Numbered from the stretch's first letter, positions 11,292 through 22,431 are shown. The stretch: 64,000 bases of DNA from Muscardinus avellanarius (GCA_963383645.1 OY726560.1:31123173-31187172), one strand, 5' to 3'. Notes: a model not told the origin generated them from the letters alone. Numbers and translations are program-made.

Positions 11292-11537
11292 GTAAGCGGG
11301 GCGCGGGGCGCGGGCTGGGGGGGCGCCGGGGTGGGGCGGTGGGCTCTGCGGGGGGAGGAGCGGCCAGGTGAGCGAGCAGCGGAGGGGCGGCGTCTAGGGT
11401 CGCAGAGGTATTTGCTTAGGTGGTGAGGTCCGACAGATGGGTGGGGTGGCACCGGAGGAAGATTTGGAGGGCTGATTAGAGGATTGAAGAGATCGACTTT
11501 GGAGGGTTAATCCTATCTCCTGAAACTGGGGATTTGT

Positions 11538-11549
11538 GGGGGGGGGGGT
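11538..11549. repeat. Poly-G run (12 bp)
   Basis: Homopolymer in intron 1, just before the GT repeat. Confidence 0.95.
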
Positions 11550-11562
11550 GAAGCTTTCAGTT

Positions 11563-11607
<45 letters not shown>

Positions 11608-11616
11608 GCGCGCGCG
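11563..11616. repeat. (GT)n then (CG)n alternating purine-pyrimidine tract
   Basis: About 42 bases of GT run directly into CCGCGCGCGCG. Such alternation is the classic Z-DNA-prone pattern. It lies about 270 bases downstream of SYBU exon 1. Confidence 0.97.
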
Positions 11617-12818
11617 TGATGTGGATAAAAGGAATCTGATGTATTCGTGACTGAGAAATAAGGACTCCAGCAGCGGCTGGGACGCGGCTGACGTGGGATA
11701 CCTGCTGGGTGACAGATGTGCAGGGCGGACCCAGCGGCTGGGTGCGGCCTCGTGCCTGAGCCACCCCGGCTGCTCCCTGCGGCTGGCTGGGGCTTCCCTC
11801 CCAATTCCTGCGCGGTGTGGGCCTCCCAGAGCTGTTTACTTTGGCTTTGACCCTCCCCGGTAAGCCAAGGGAAAGAGCGGGAGGTCAGGTTGGGAAATGG
11901 TGCTTGTTACCTAAGGCAAAGCCCTCTTTTAGTCTCAGAGGTTGGAGAGAGCGATGGAATTTTTTTTTTCCCAAAAAAAGCTCCTCCTAGGAATCCATTT
12001 TAATAAGACAGGGTGATGGTGACCCTGAAAAACATTGGGTTTGGAGCTCACTCAGCTTCTAGATGACTACAGCCTTTACTCCTTCAGCCTCAGATCCCTC
12101 CTGTGTAAATAGGGGTGTGAATTTGTGTCTTTTCTGTGTTGTGTAAAGGTCAAATAGATACTGGTTGGGAAAGAACTTTCAAACGGAAAAAACGTTGTCA
12201 AAATATTACTTTTGATGTATTTTTTAATATACAACCAAGGCATGGAAGGAATTTCATACTACATTTTTTAAGGACAGAAAAAAAAAATCTCATCTAGTGG
12301 GTGTCCCGTAAGGAGAACAAAAGCTAAACGTGATATAAAAGGCTGAACCATCTTCCTGCGTATTGGGTTTGTGTTTGCTTTTCTGTTGGCAACAAGCCTG
12401 TGTACCAGGATATTAATGAATAATTAAGGTCCTGTCCGGAAGAGAAGAGGAGGGGTTTTAAAGATAAGAGTGTGAGATCCATCAGAAATGAACAGTCCCA
12501 GGTAGAGGTCTCTACTTTGGGAAGAGAGAGAAAAATAGAAGTCAAATTGTCATAGCTAATGCCGGAAAAGCCAATCGGAAGTCTAAAGGAAATGACCAGG
12601 AAGCTGGAGTGTGCTTCCACACAGCCTTTGCGCGCCAACCCTACATGTGATAGAAAAAGCCAGAGTGGGAAGCGAGTCAAGAATGGCCTGGGCAGCATGG
12701 CCTTTCTGCTAGGAGGTGGAAGCTGGGTTAGCTCCTTGCAAGAGTTTTGGAGTTCCTTTCAGAGACTGACATAAGGACAACACTGTTAAGAATTCACTGT
12801 TCAGAAATGGGTCTTCTT

Positions 12819-13010
12819 GCAGGGCGTGGTGGCTCATGCTTGTAATCCCAGCATTTGGGAGGCTGAGACAGGAGGATCGCAGTTTGTGGACAGCCTCAGC
12901 TACTTAGTGAGGCTCTCTGCAACTCAGTGAGACCCTGTTTCACAATAAAGAATAAAAAATAGGGCTGAGGATGTAGCTTGGAGGTAGAATGCCCCCGGGG
13001 TACTGTAAAA
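12819..13010 (+). mobile_element. B1-dID SINE
   Basis: Sense copy in intron 1. The end of the ID half is shortened and runs into a TA/CA repeat. Confidence 0.92.
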
Positions 13011-13021
13011 AATATAATATA

Positions 13022-13054
<33 letters not shown>

Positions 13055-13060
13055 TATATT
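13011..13060. repeat. (TA)n(CA)n compound microsatellite
   Basis: TA-rich repeat followed by TACACACACACACA, apparently grown from the SINE tail. It ends about 100 bases before SYBU exon 2. Confidence 0.95.
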
Positions 13061-13157
13061 TGGGTCTTCTTAGAAACTGAGCTTTCCAAGAGCAGACAGG
13101 AGTCCAGAGGGGGGCAACAAGTTTCCTTTTGTTTCCTTTCTGATGTCCAATGGTGAG

Positions 13158-13362
13158 AAGGAGCAGAGGGTGCAGCACCACGAGAAGGAGCTTTCCCGAA
13201 GCCGAATTCCCCGGTTGATTCTTCGGCCCCATCTGCCCCAGCAACAGCACAAGGTGTCCCCAGCCTCCGAGTCTCCCTTCTCGGAGGAGGAGAGCAGAGA
13301 GTTCAACCCCAGCAGCTCTGGGCGCTCAGCGAGGACCATTAGCAGCAACAGCTTTTGCTCAG
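13158..13362 (+). CDS. SYBU: SYBU (syntabulin) coding exon 2
   Basis: This codes for residues 9-76 and the first base of codon 77. It starts KEQRVQHHEKE after acceptor GGTGAG| and ends ...TISSNSFCS plus one G at CAG|GTACAG (phase 1). It shows a basic segment (SRSRIPRLILRP), a Gln-rich patch and an acidic Ser-rich stretch (SPASESPFSEEESREF) with many likely phosphorylation sites. These match syntabulin closely from family knowledge. The part belongs to the long N-terminal region reported as sufficient for kinesin-1 (KIF5B) binding. Exon 1 joins in phase 0, giving K|KEQ as expected. An in-frame ATG at 13143 lies 15 bases upstream, inside the intron. Confidence 0.93.
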
Positions 13363-13393
13363 GTACAGTACAGGGCTGGGGAGTGCCCAGCAT

Positions 13394-13407
13394 GACGCAT
13401 GCGCATG
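13394..13407. promoter_or_regulatory. NRF1-like motif
   Basis: ACGCATGCGCATGG holds the GCATGCGC core of the NRF1 palindrome. It lies about 30 bases after exon 2, outside the CpG island. Function not shown. Confidence 0.3.
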
Positions 13408-13794
13408 GCCGGGGAGACATGAAGGGAGCGGGGCGGGGACCCTGACCATCTAGAACCAGACTTGCGACTGGATGACTTGTACATGGCTGAACCTTTTTTG
13501 GCTGTTTTGGCCAACTGGCTCTTTCGACCTATTGACCAAGCTTCATTTGTTCAACCCAGTGAAATTTTATACCTACTTTTATATATTCTAGTTTATAATT
13601 TAGACTGTGAAATCTAACTTTGGGGGCTCTATGACTTTAAAAACATGTTCTTTTGTCAAATCTAGACAAGATAGTAGATTGAACTTCATACTAGTAACTT
13701 GTATATGTTTGTGATTTTTTATTATGGAATCCCTAAAACAAAGGGACTTCTAATGAATGAGGTCAAGACCAAAGCAGGGCTGTACCCTAGGGCT

Positions 13795-13958
13795 GGCCTG
13801 GTAGTTTAGTGGGGAAGATCACAGGCTTTGTAATCTCTAAAGCCAGATTATAGGAGGGGCTGGAATCCCTGGCCCTTCTATCATTTGCCGTGTGACTTTG
13901 GGCAAGTCGTTTAACTTCCTTAAGCCTCAGTTTTTACATCTATAAAATGGAATGACAG
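13795..13958 (+). mobile_element. MIR, 5' and core part
   Basis: The conserved MIR core GTGTGACTTTGGGCAAGTC and CCTCAGTTTTTACATCTATAAAATGG are clear. The element is cut by the DNA transposon that follows and appears to resume at 14261. Confidence 0.85.
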
Positions 13959-13960
13959 TA

Positions 13961-14260
13961 CAAGTTGAGTATCCCTTATCCAAAATACTTGAGCCCAGGG
14001 TGTTTCGGATTCAGGATATTTTGAACTTCAGAATATTCACATGTACATCATGAGATACCTTGGGAATGGGGGCCAAGTATAATCACAAAACTCATTTATG
14101 TTTCATATGGATCTTCTACAGATGGTCTAACAATCTTATACAGTGTCACAGAAAATCAGATATGGCATATTCCACTTGGGGCCTGATGTTGGTGCTCAGA
14201 AAGTTTCACATATTGGAGCATTCTGGATTTTGTATTTTCACATTAAGACTGCTCAACCTG
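13961..14260 (+). mobile_element. MER44/Tigger7-like DNA transposon
   Basis: Ends CAAGTTGAGTATCCCTTATC and ...GACTGCTCAACCTG form imperfect inverted repeats. Both ends abut TA (13959-13960 and 14261-14262), the target duplication of Tc1/mariner-Tigger elements. The internal block TCATTTATGTTTCATAT is also typical of this family. No transposase is encoded. Confidence 0.8.
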
Positions 14261-14385
14261 TATCGACTTTACAGAGGTTCTGTCAGGTTGTATGAAAATA
14301 TTTACCTAAAAGTACCCCTAGCTTTGAGTCTGGGATATAGAGGTATTTAATAAATAATAGTTCTTACCATGATGCCAGTTTGGGC
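14261..14385 (+). mobile_element. MIR, 3' part after transposon insertion
   Basis: The sequence TATCGACTTTACAGAGGTTC ... TATTTAATAAATAATAG continues the MIR order broken at 13958. Confidence 0.55.
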
Positions 14386-14911
14386 CCATAATTAAGAAAG
14401 AATTTAAACTTTTGAGGATATTTGATGAGAGCACAAAACTCTTAGCTCCCAAAGGTGCCACCATTATTAGCTGACAGAGCCGGTGATACCCACTAATGCA
14501 GGACTTTGAAGGAATTGTATTCTTTGAGAAGCATTAGGAATTGGGGTAAAATTTAAAGGTGTGTCTGTCTTATAATTTGTGAAAAATGTTTCATAGTGAA
14601 TACTTCTTTAGAACTCATTCAGGGAATGGTTAACACATGCATCAGAGGAGATGTGTGACTGGAGATGCCAGGATTAATGCTGCCATTTACCAGGATGCAG
14701 GATGCCACTGCTTTTAGTGCTGGAAACTACATTTCTCAAGTGTTTTATAAATGCAGGTTTGGATTTATTGCATACTTTCACAAAAATAATTCCGTCGCAT
14801 GCATAAATTATATGTTAGAAATACTTTGCTGCCTATTTTTAAATTTATTTTCTGTGAAGCTTTAGATTCTCTGCTTGATTCTCAAAAAAAAAATTCTATC
14901 AGAAGATTATG
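14386..14911. other. Unique intron sequence
   Basis: No repeat or exon recognised. Confidence 0.45.
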
Positions 14912-15080
14912 CATTAGCCAAATGTTGTACACATTTGTAATCCCAGTATTTGGGAATCTGAGACAGGAGGATCTCAGGCTCAAGTCCAACCTCAGGAATT
15001 TAGATAAGCCCTGTTTCAAAATAAAAATAAAAAAGAAAAGAAAAGAAAGAAAGGGCTAAAATTATAGTTCCCCAAAAAAT
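14912..15080 (+). mobile_element. B1-dID SINE, ID half decayed
   Basis: The B1 half is clear. The right half is reduced to GGGCTAAAATTATAGTTCCCC and has lost its 3' end. The linker has expanded into (GAAAA)n. Confidence 0.8.
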
Positions 15081-15221
15081 CAAGTTTTAAAACTGACTTC
15101 TTGCCTTTTAAATAATATAAATGTAGTTAAGATGGAAACTCAATGGTGGTTTCCATAATATTCTCCCCAAGAAGAAAACAGAGGATTATTTGCCAAGATA
15201 GAGCAGTTAAGTTTTCTGACA

Positions 15222-15241
15222 CCCCCCCCCCCCCCCCGCCC
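15222..15241. repeat. Poly-C run (about 17 bp)
   Basis: Homopolymer in intron 2 that is likely to be length-variable. Confidence 0.95.
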
Positions 15242-15469
15242 AGCTACATTGGCAGAACTTAATGCTGTTCAGTCTAACTCTGTTCTGGAGCTTAGGGCTC
15301 ACTCTGGTGAGTTTGTGGAAGTCCTTTCAAGTGGACACTGCTTTGTTTACATAACTTGATTTTATATTTATATATTTATTCCAGATGCTCCCCCACAAAA
15401 TCAGTTTCTCTGTGACTGGCTTCAGAGTAGATTGCTATCAAAAAATAAAAAGTTGGTCAAAATCAAAAA

Positions 15470-15660
15470 GTAGCTGGGTGTGATAGCACACACCTATAAT
15501 CCCAGTACTTTGGAAACTGAGACAGGAAGATTGCAGGTTCAAGGACAGCCTCGACAAGTAAGACTTTCAGCAACCTAGCCAGACCCTGTTTCAAATAAAA
15601 AATAAAAAGGGCTGGGGTTGCAGCTCAGAGGTAAAACGCCTGGGTTCAATCCTCATTAGA
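15470..15660 (+). mobile_element. B1-dID SINE
   Basis: Sense copy, moderately diverged, with the right half ending CTGGGTTCAATCCTC. Confidence 0.9.
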
Positions 15661-17963
15661 AAGGAAGAGAGGACAAAAGGAAGAAAACCCAAATACATTT
15701 TAGAAAATTTAAAGGCAGAACAATAAAATCACTAACTTTAGTCATGAATCATTCTTTCCTAGACCCATTTTTTCTGTCACCCCTTCTTCCCAGAAGACTG
15801 TCTCCTACTAAGGCCATAATGGTGTACATGAAAATCGAAAGTACATATTGATCCTTCTGCCATTAACTAGCTGAGAAATGAGTGGCAGAAACATCTAATT
15901 ACAGACGTCTGTAAACCAGCTTTCTAAACTTTAACCTCGCACTCTCTCCAGATAGAATTCCCATTCCTTGGCCACTCCCTTGTCTCCCGGCACAGGCACC
16001 TCTCCAAGGAAAGCCCTTTCATGCATTCCTCTCCTTCAGGGCTCTGATGAAACCCACAAATGCTTTTGGAGTGCCGGGCAGACTACGATTGACAGCAGCC
16101 AGGCCTTTGGGGGCATTGTTAATGATGCTTTAGGAGGTCAGTTGGCGGGTGGAAAATAAATGGGCTTGGTACTGTGGGGAGCATCAGTGCTGCAGGCCTT
16201 GGGGTAGGCAAAGCCTGTCTAGCCAGCAGGGGGGAATAAGCTGTTTATAATCCAGATACTTGGACAAACACAGGGGCCAGAATATGTATTTCTTAATTGA
16301 GGCAGTTAAATCAGACAACAAGGTACTTAGAGACATTAAAAATGCCATCGTATGCCCGAAGAAAACAGAAGTATCCTAGCGGGGTCTGCTGTCACCGACG
16401 CCTTACAGGCTTGCCAGGTCGTTCTGCCATTAAGTTGTATTCATTATACATTTTCACACTATCTGGTAGAAAAGGGGACATACCTAGTTAAGGAAATCCT
16501 CACAATCTGAAATGAGATGATAGAGGGAGGAACTATTTAAATAGAATGAAAATTAATTTGAGAATTATGTTTTTTCCCAAAATCTGTATCGAAGCTTGTC
16601 AAGAACATCCTACATTCTAGAATATCCATTTTTGACAGAAAAAATAACGTAGTTGAGCTTACCGGAAGTTAAGTGTAACTCACCCAATAGAAAACAGCAC
16701 CCTTTATCTTGAGAGTCTGCCATTGCCACCACTTATATGAAAACAAATATTTATGATTAATGCGTGGTATTTGTACTTTAGCAAAAGAAAGGACGGCTTT
16801 GTGTCGATGTTTCCTCTACCCCCAACTCCATTTTTTTCTTAGAATTTTGCTGACCTGAGAAGTGAAAACCTTGGAACCATTCCAAAGTGACCTGTCCCGT
16901 TTTTACCTATTTTTCTTTTCTCTCTCCCGCTCCAGAACCAAGCTCCTTTCTTCCCATGGGATCCTTGGCAGGGAACATTTAATGACTGGATGAGCTCTGT
17001 GCTGATTTGCATGTTGTGTCTACCTCACTGCCAAGGGAAGGGGCTGTTGTGACCTTTTGCAGTTCATTTGGGGTGTGTCCCCAAAGAGCTCTTCTTTGAA
17101 TGGCTTCTTATTGGCAGACTCTCTTGGAAGATAGGCATGTGTGTTGTGCATTTCGTCGGCACAGGCGTGTTTTTGCATTCGGACACCATTCTAGCGTTAA
17201 AAACAGCTCATTCCTTAGAGTTTGTGTTCATTCAACCTAAACCGCTGTGACCTCAGGTGGAGACAGTTTAGTTGATGTTGTATTGAAGGCCGGGCCCTAT
17301 TTTCTATGCACAGCTAGTAGAACTGTGCATTCTTAGTGGATAGTAATCAGTGCTTTATGTAAATAAAATGATGCATAGAAAGTACAGTTCATAGTAAGTT
17401 AATAGAAATACACACCTACTTTCACATCCCTTTTTTTAAACCATTTGTGTTGTTTAGAGCAGTGTTTTGGCAAAACACCACCCTACCTATTTTTCCCTTG
17501 ATCTTCCTTGTTTTTCAACAAGTCCATGAGAAGCAATAAAACCCACATTTTTACTTTGTGTTCTGGGTGTGGCCCATTCAGTATAGGCCTCTGTCCATGT
17601 TTCTCCTTTATTTTTTCAGCAGTGAACTGCGTTTGTCATCCTCCCCTGACTCCAGCCACCACCAGGAAGGCTGATGACCTGGGCGTGCATGTGAGGCAAG
17701 CACATCAGTCACCTGCCATGCTTAGCAGCATGCTGTGCATTCCCCTTTGCTTAGTTGAGGCAATAATTACCCCTTAGAACCAGGAGGCAGATGGATTGCT
17801 GGGTTTTAAGCTAGCTCTCCTTGGGGTGCCTTGTAAACATCGCAGGTGGAACAAATTATGCATATAGAACATTGCTTGTTTTATGGGAGACCAGTAATTT
17901 CTCTGAATTATTTCTTATGTGCACACATGGATAGACATGGGTAAGTTTGCGACGTATATTAAA

Positions 17964-17965
<2 letters not shown>
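15661..17965. other. Repeat-poor intron sequence
   Basis: About 2.3 kb with no interspersed repeat that I recognise. This is unusual in this window and fits older or constrained sequence. No open exon with good splice sites was found. Confidence 0.5.

Positions 17966-18015
<50 letters not shown>
17966..18015. repeat. (CA)n microsatellite, about 50 bp
   Basis: Pure CA run. Confidence 0.99.
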
Positions 18016-18017
<2 letters not shown>

Positions 18018-19300
18018 CCCACAAACAAAAAGGTCAGAATTGGAGATTCTCTGTAGTCTAATCTCATGGAAGGTGTTTTAGAAAGTCTGTTCATTTTTAC
18101 ATTAGTTTGGAAATCTGTCTTTTAGGGCCAATGACCTAGAGGTAATCACTGTTGCTGTTTGTGGGCAGAACAATTAAAGCAAATTATAATCTGACTAGTG
18201 CCCTGCTGAGGCATGACAAAGCCTCCAAAAATGTGCCAGGCCTTGCCAAGCAGAAATATTTCTGCTATGCTTTTGTCTAGTTGAAGAAACTTGGCATCTG
18301 GATAGAGTGAACCTTTAAACATAATGATTCTAATTGAGATGAACTGCTTCAAGTGAGGTGGGCTGCAGTACCAAATTATACTATAATTGAATGACTGCCA
18401 GCCTGCTGTGAAATAAAGAAACACAGGCCTGAAGAACTGAGTGTCACTTTAATGAGTTGGGACCTAGGCACCATGGAATAATATATATTTCCAGGCTTTA
18501 TCTTCCTCAGCCCCATAAATACATATCTAATGAACTAGGGTACAAATGATGGACTTGTAAGACAGTATTTCTTTGAAAATGTGTCAGCTGCAATTAGAAG
18601 GACAAGAGAGAAAATTGTTTTTACCATTTAACATAAAAAGTCCTTATCAGTGGAGAACATAAAAAGTAATCTAGAAGGAATGGTACCTCCTTGGCCGAAA
18701 TAAAATCGTGATACTTAACCTAAAGATTGTATTCCAGGACACCCATCTTTACGAATGTGTTTTCTCGACCTCAGAACATGGTGTTTGTGCATTTAAGAAT
18801 CTTCAGTAAGACTTGTGTGAAATCTGGATGCCTTTGTCCCACCCTAATTCCATCATATTAGAATGGAAAGACCTAAGAATTTCATTTTATAGGCTTTCCA
18901 AATGTTTCTTGAGCGTGAAGTCTGGGCCTGCATGCTTTGTATGTATGTGTTTGGGGATGCTGTATGAAGAATGTGAGGGGTATGTGCAAAGTGAAACCCC
19001 AAGATGAACAAGGATCAAAGACAGCGGAGTGGTGGCCAGCAAGCTGTTCAGACCAGTGGTCCTGATGCAAGGGAAGCGTATCCACAGCCCCTGGGATTAA
19101 CAGCTCCTGATTTTATAATGAATGACAAGTCCAATGTAATTTGTTTTAGCAATAATATTGCTTATATCTACATAGTAGGTTTCGTTTATGTCCAAATGGT
19201 AGAAAAGTGTATGGAAGTGGTGGGGAGTGAGAACGCACTTCCTTTATTTTCCTATGTAAACTTGTGTTTGGATTTACTATTTTTGTCCTATTTATTTATT
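18016..19300. other. Repeat-poor intron sequence
   Basis: No repeat family or exon recognised. Local AT-rich blocks occur near 18280-18420 and 19110-19180. Confidence 0.5.
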
Positions 19301-19503
19301 TATTGAAACTGGGAATGGAACCTAGGGGCATTCTACCTCCAAGCTGCATCCCCAGCCCTATTTTTTATCCTTCATTTTGAAACAGGGTCTCACTAAGATG
19401 CAGAGGGCCTCACCTAGGAGCTAAGGCTGGCCGAGAACCTGTAATCCTCCTGTCTCAGCCTCTCGAGTATTGGGATTACAAGCGTGCACCACCATGACCA
19501 ACT
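19301..19503 (-). mobile_element. B1-dID SINE
   Basis: Full-length antisense copy that begins in a (TTTA)n tail. Confidence 0.92.
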
Positions 19504-19511
19504 CATATTAT

Positions 19512-19552
19512 TTTTTTATTTTTATTTATTTATTTATTTATTTATTTATTAT
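19512..19552. repeat. (TTTA)n
   Basis: TTTA units forming the poly-A tail side of the next antisense SINE. Confidence 0.95.
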
Positions 19553-19555
19553 TTT

Positions 19556-19757
19556 TTGGTACTGGGAGTGGAACCCAGGGGCTTTCTACCTCTGGGCTAT
19601 ACTCCCAGACCTATTTTATATTTTATTTGGAAACAGGGTCTCACTAAATTGGTGAGAGCCTCACTAAGTAGCTGAGGCTGCCTTCGAACCTGTGTGATCC
19701 TCCTGTCTCAGCCTCCCAAGGGCAGGGATTACAAGTGTGCGCCACCACGCCCGGCTC
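19556..19757 (-). mobile_element. B1-dID SINE
   Basis: Second antisense copy in tandem. CTCATATT occurs on both sides, so it inserted next to the end of the previous SINE. Confidence 0.92.
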
Positions 19758-20690
19758 ATATTTTTTTTATTTTTTACTCTCACATTTTCTTTCTTTGAAA
19801 TTGGGATGACTTGGAGCACACAAAGGTATACTGGGTCTACCGAGAGTGGACCCTAAGCATCCAGTGGGTGCACTGGAAGAAATGAAATAATGGAAACTGA
19901 GGCCTGAGAGTAGTAGGGCACTCAGCTCTTTACAAGTTTCTACCAATGCATATGTGTCCAATAAGCTTTTATTAAATACCTATTAAGGACCTGGAGCTGC
20001 ACTTAAGGCTACAAAGATGAATAAAACACAGGGGTAGGAAAAATCAATTATTTTACTGCCTTAACCCATACACCTAAATAAATGCAATACTAAATCTTTG
20101 AAAGTGTTTCCCAGACTCCTGCTTTTATTTCTCTATACCTTTTACCCAACCTGCCCCCACCCCCATATTCCTGCTCTGTAATTTGAGTCTATAGCTCCAC
20201 TTAGTAGTAACATTGGCCTCTCACATTTCATAAGCCCAAGGATGTAAATAACTAATGTTAGCGTGGTGTAATAGATCAACATAAACTTTGGCTTCAGTGG
20301 CCTCTGTTAAAGACACCAGCAAGAGAACGAGGTCATAAAAGCTTCCCATGCCTTGCTGAGAACTCGACCCACGACATTTAGGGTCCATACAGGAACCGTG
20401 GAGCAAGGCCACCAGGATAAGAAACAATGGTGGGGACTCTCAAACTGGACAGCGTATACCACTTCTAAAAGAAAAGTGAGCATTTATCAGAATTTTACAA
20501 ATCCAGCTTTTTAACTAACTCTGTGGCCAAACAACATGGGTAAATACATAGATACGGCTCACGGGCTTCTATTTTGCAGTTCTCAAAGATCTGGTAAAGC
20601 TGATGAAGGGTTTTCGGCAGGGAAGAGCTAAGACCAGATTTGTAATTTAGAAAGATCTCTCTGTTTGTGTACTGGACAGTGGTTGAGAGA
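19758..20690. other. Unique intron sequence
   Basis: No exon recognised. Part of 19960-20060 (AATAAGCTTTTATTAAATACC ...) recalls an L2/MIR end but is too diverged to call. Confidence 0.4.
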
Positions 20691-21180
20691 ACCCAAGATA
20701 TGAAGGTGAGGATCTGGCCCGTTTTGAAGGCCACTGCAGGGGTCTCAGTGAGATGGCTCCAATGGTAGGCGTGAGCTTTGGGGTTAGACCAGATGGGTCC
20801 TGGTTGTCGGTTGCAAGTTTAAGGGGAGGTAGAGGGTCATTTCCAAATTTCCACTGGACGAACATAAGTGGAATAGCAGGTCTGGGGAGAAAGGTGGTGA
20901 GTCGACTTAATTAGTTCATTTGGAGGCTGTGTTGCACTTGAGAACAGTCTGGAGCCCCAAAGCGATGGTGACAGCGGAGATCCGTGGAGTTGGTATGATG
21001 GGAGGGGAGCACATGGAGGAAGAGGACAGAACCTTGAGGCTCAGCAGGAGCAGGCAGGCCGTCCAAGGAGGAGCACCTGGAGAGGAGGGTGGCCAGCGGT
21101 GAGGTGACTTTCATCACAAAGGAAGGGAGAGTTTCAAGATGAAAGGAGCCAGGGTCTCAGATGCCACAGCAAGATTAAGT
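20691..21180 (-). mobile_element. Possible L2 body fragment, very diverged
   Basis: Blocks such as GGGTGGCCAGCGGTGAGG and TCTCAGATGCCACAGCAAG follow antisense L2 body sequence loosely. No boundary is clear. Confidence 0.3.
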
Positions 21181-21402
21181 GAAGTGTGTGTGCTAAATGG
21201 TGCTCCAGGAACAGACCACTAGGTTATCAGTGTAGGTTATCAGGGATCTTCAGCAGAAACAGTTTCAGAAAACTCTGGGAGTGGAGTCCAAGTTGCTTTT
21301 GGCATGGAGATGAGGGAGAAGTGACAGAGAATGTGTTCCTAGCTTTGTTTAAAAGCTTATTTGGGATAGGGAAAAGGAAATATAAATCTAAAAATGCAGT
21401 TT

Positions 21403-21558
21403 ACAGCCAGGCATGGTGATGCACACTTGTAATCCCAGTATTTGGGAGGCTGAGACAGGAGGATCTCAAGTTCGAGGACAGCCTCAGCAAGTAATGAGAT
21501 TCTCATCAACCTAGTGAGACCTTGTTTCAAAATAAGAATAAAATAGGGTTTTTAATCC
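21403..21558 (+). mobile_element. B1-dID SINE, truncated after the linker
   Basis: The B1 half is intact and ends at AAAATAGGG. The ID half is absent. Sequence from 21550 is shared with a segment at 22519. Confidence 0.88.
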
Positions 21559-21648
21559 TTAGAATCACACACATTCACACCAAAAATAGTTTATAATAAA
21601 AAGTGGGAATTTATCAGGTGGCAAATATTTGATAAAGGTTTTAGCTGA
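21550..21648 (+). repeat. Segment also found at 22519-22598 (copy A)
   Basis: The block TTATCAGGTGG ... ATTTGATAAAGGTTTTAGCTGA recurs about 960 bases downstream in the same orientation, with about 19 fewer internal bases there. Confidence 0.85.
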
Positions 21649-21674
21649 AGAGAAGTGGATGATAAAAGAAAAAA

Positions 21675-21709
21675 ATGAGAGAGAAAGAGACAGAAAGAGA
21701 GAGAGAGAG

Positions 21710-21753
<44 letters not shown>

Positions 21754-21755
21754 TG

Positions 21756-21816
<61 letters not shown>

Positions 21817-21834
21817 AGGGAGGGAGGGAGAGAA
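21675..21834. repeat. (GA)n(GT)n(GA)n(GGGA)n compound microsatellite, about 155 bp
   Basis: Several repeat types in series. The purine-rich strand is almost free of pyrimidine outside the GT block. All long ORFs in it are low-complexity artefacts. Confidence 0.99.
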
Positions 21835-21846
21835 ACTAGTAGAAAA

Positions 21847-22062
21847 AGCTGGACAGGGTGGCACATGCTTGTAATCCCAGTAAATTGGGCGACTGAGACA
21901 GGAGGATTGCAGTTTGCAGCCAGCCTCAGCTACTTGTTAAGGCCCTTTGCAACTCAGTGAGACTCTGTTTCAAAATAAAGACTAAAAAATAGGGCTGGGG
22001 GTGTAGCTAGGAGGTAAAATGCTCCTGGATTCCATCCCCAGTACCACACACACAAAAGAAAA
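21847..22062 (+). mobile_element. B1-dID SINE
   Basis: Full-length sense copy with a (CA)n then A-rich tail. Confidence 0.92.
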
Positions 22063-22183
22063 AAATAGTACAAAAGTGATCATTTATAACAAGATTAGGG
22101 GTAGACCAAAAACAAAACAAACAAAAATACACAAACATTAAGAGAAAAAGGAGTGAGGCTGGATGTGAATATCAGTAAATGTA

Positions 22184-22314
22184 TTTCTGGATGAGCGTCT
22201 CTAATTAAAAAATCCAAAACCTGGTGTGCTCTAATATTTGAAAGTTGTAATAGTCTATGCAGTATTCTAACCAGAAAAATCCAGAATCCAGAATACTTCT
22301 GGATACTCAACCTG
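22184..22314 (-). mobile_element. MER44-like DNA transposon fragment
   Basis: TCTGGATGAGCGTCTCTAAT at one end and TTCTGGATACTCAACCTG at the other resemble the inverted ends of the Tigger7/MER44 group. The interior is very short. Confidence 0.5.
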
Positions 22315-22431
22315 AGCATATCTGGGTCAGAGTTGGAAGCCAAAGGATGCAATCCAAAGTCCAGGTCAGGTGCCCCTCTTTATGTAGCCTCTATCATATA
22401 TGTGGCCTGGTTTAAAGTTTTTTTTCTTTTG

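Larger units (their letters stand above)
10550..11430 (+). promoter_or_regulatory. SYBU: CpG-island promoter region of SYBU
   Basis: CpG dinucleotides and G+C rise sharply here compared with all other parts of the window, peaking at 11020-11400. There is no TATA box at a sensible distance from exon 1. GC-box-like GGGGCGG elements (for example near 11153-11170) and a CACGTG E-box (11143-11148) are visible. The region surrounds the exon holding the SYBU start codon, so a broad TATA-less promoter is the natural reading. The exact transcription start cannot be placed from sequence. Confidence 0.8.
11292..13157 (+). other. SYBU: SYBU intron 1 (GT-AG, 1,866 bp)
   Basis: The intron starts GTAAGC. 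It ends in GGTGAG after a pyrimidine tract that stops about 15 bases short of the AG. It carries a G-run, a long GT repeat and one sense SINE (12819-13010). No further exon was seen in it. Confidence 0.8.

Noticed and set aside
10490..11452. Antisense ORFs of 102-161 codons across the CpG island
   Set aside because: They arise because GC-rich DNA has few stop codons. They overlap the SYBU exon on the other strand, are Pro/Arg-rich, and have no domain.
21565..21874. ORFs with Ser-Leu, Thr-His or Glu-Arg repeats
   Set aside because: Translations of the GA/GT compound microsatellite in different frames.
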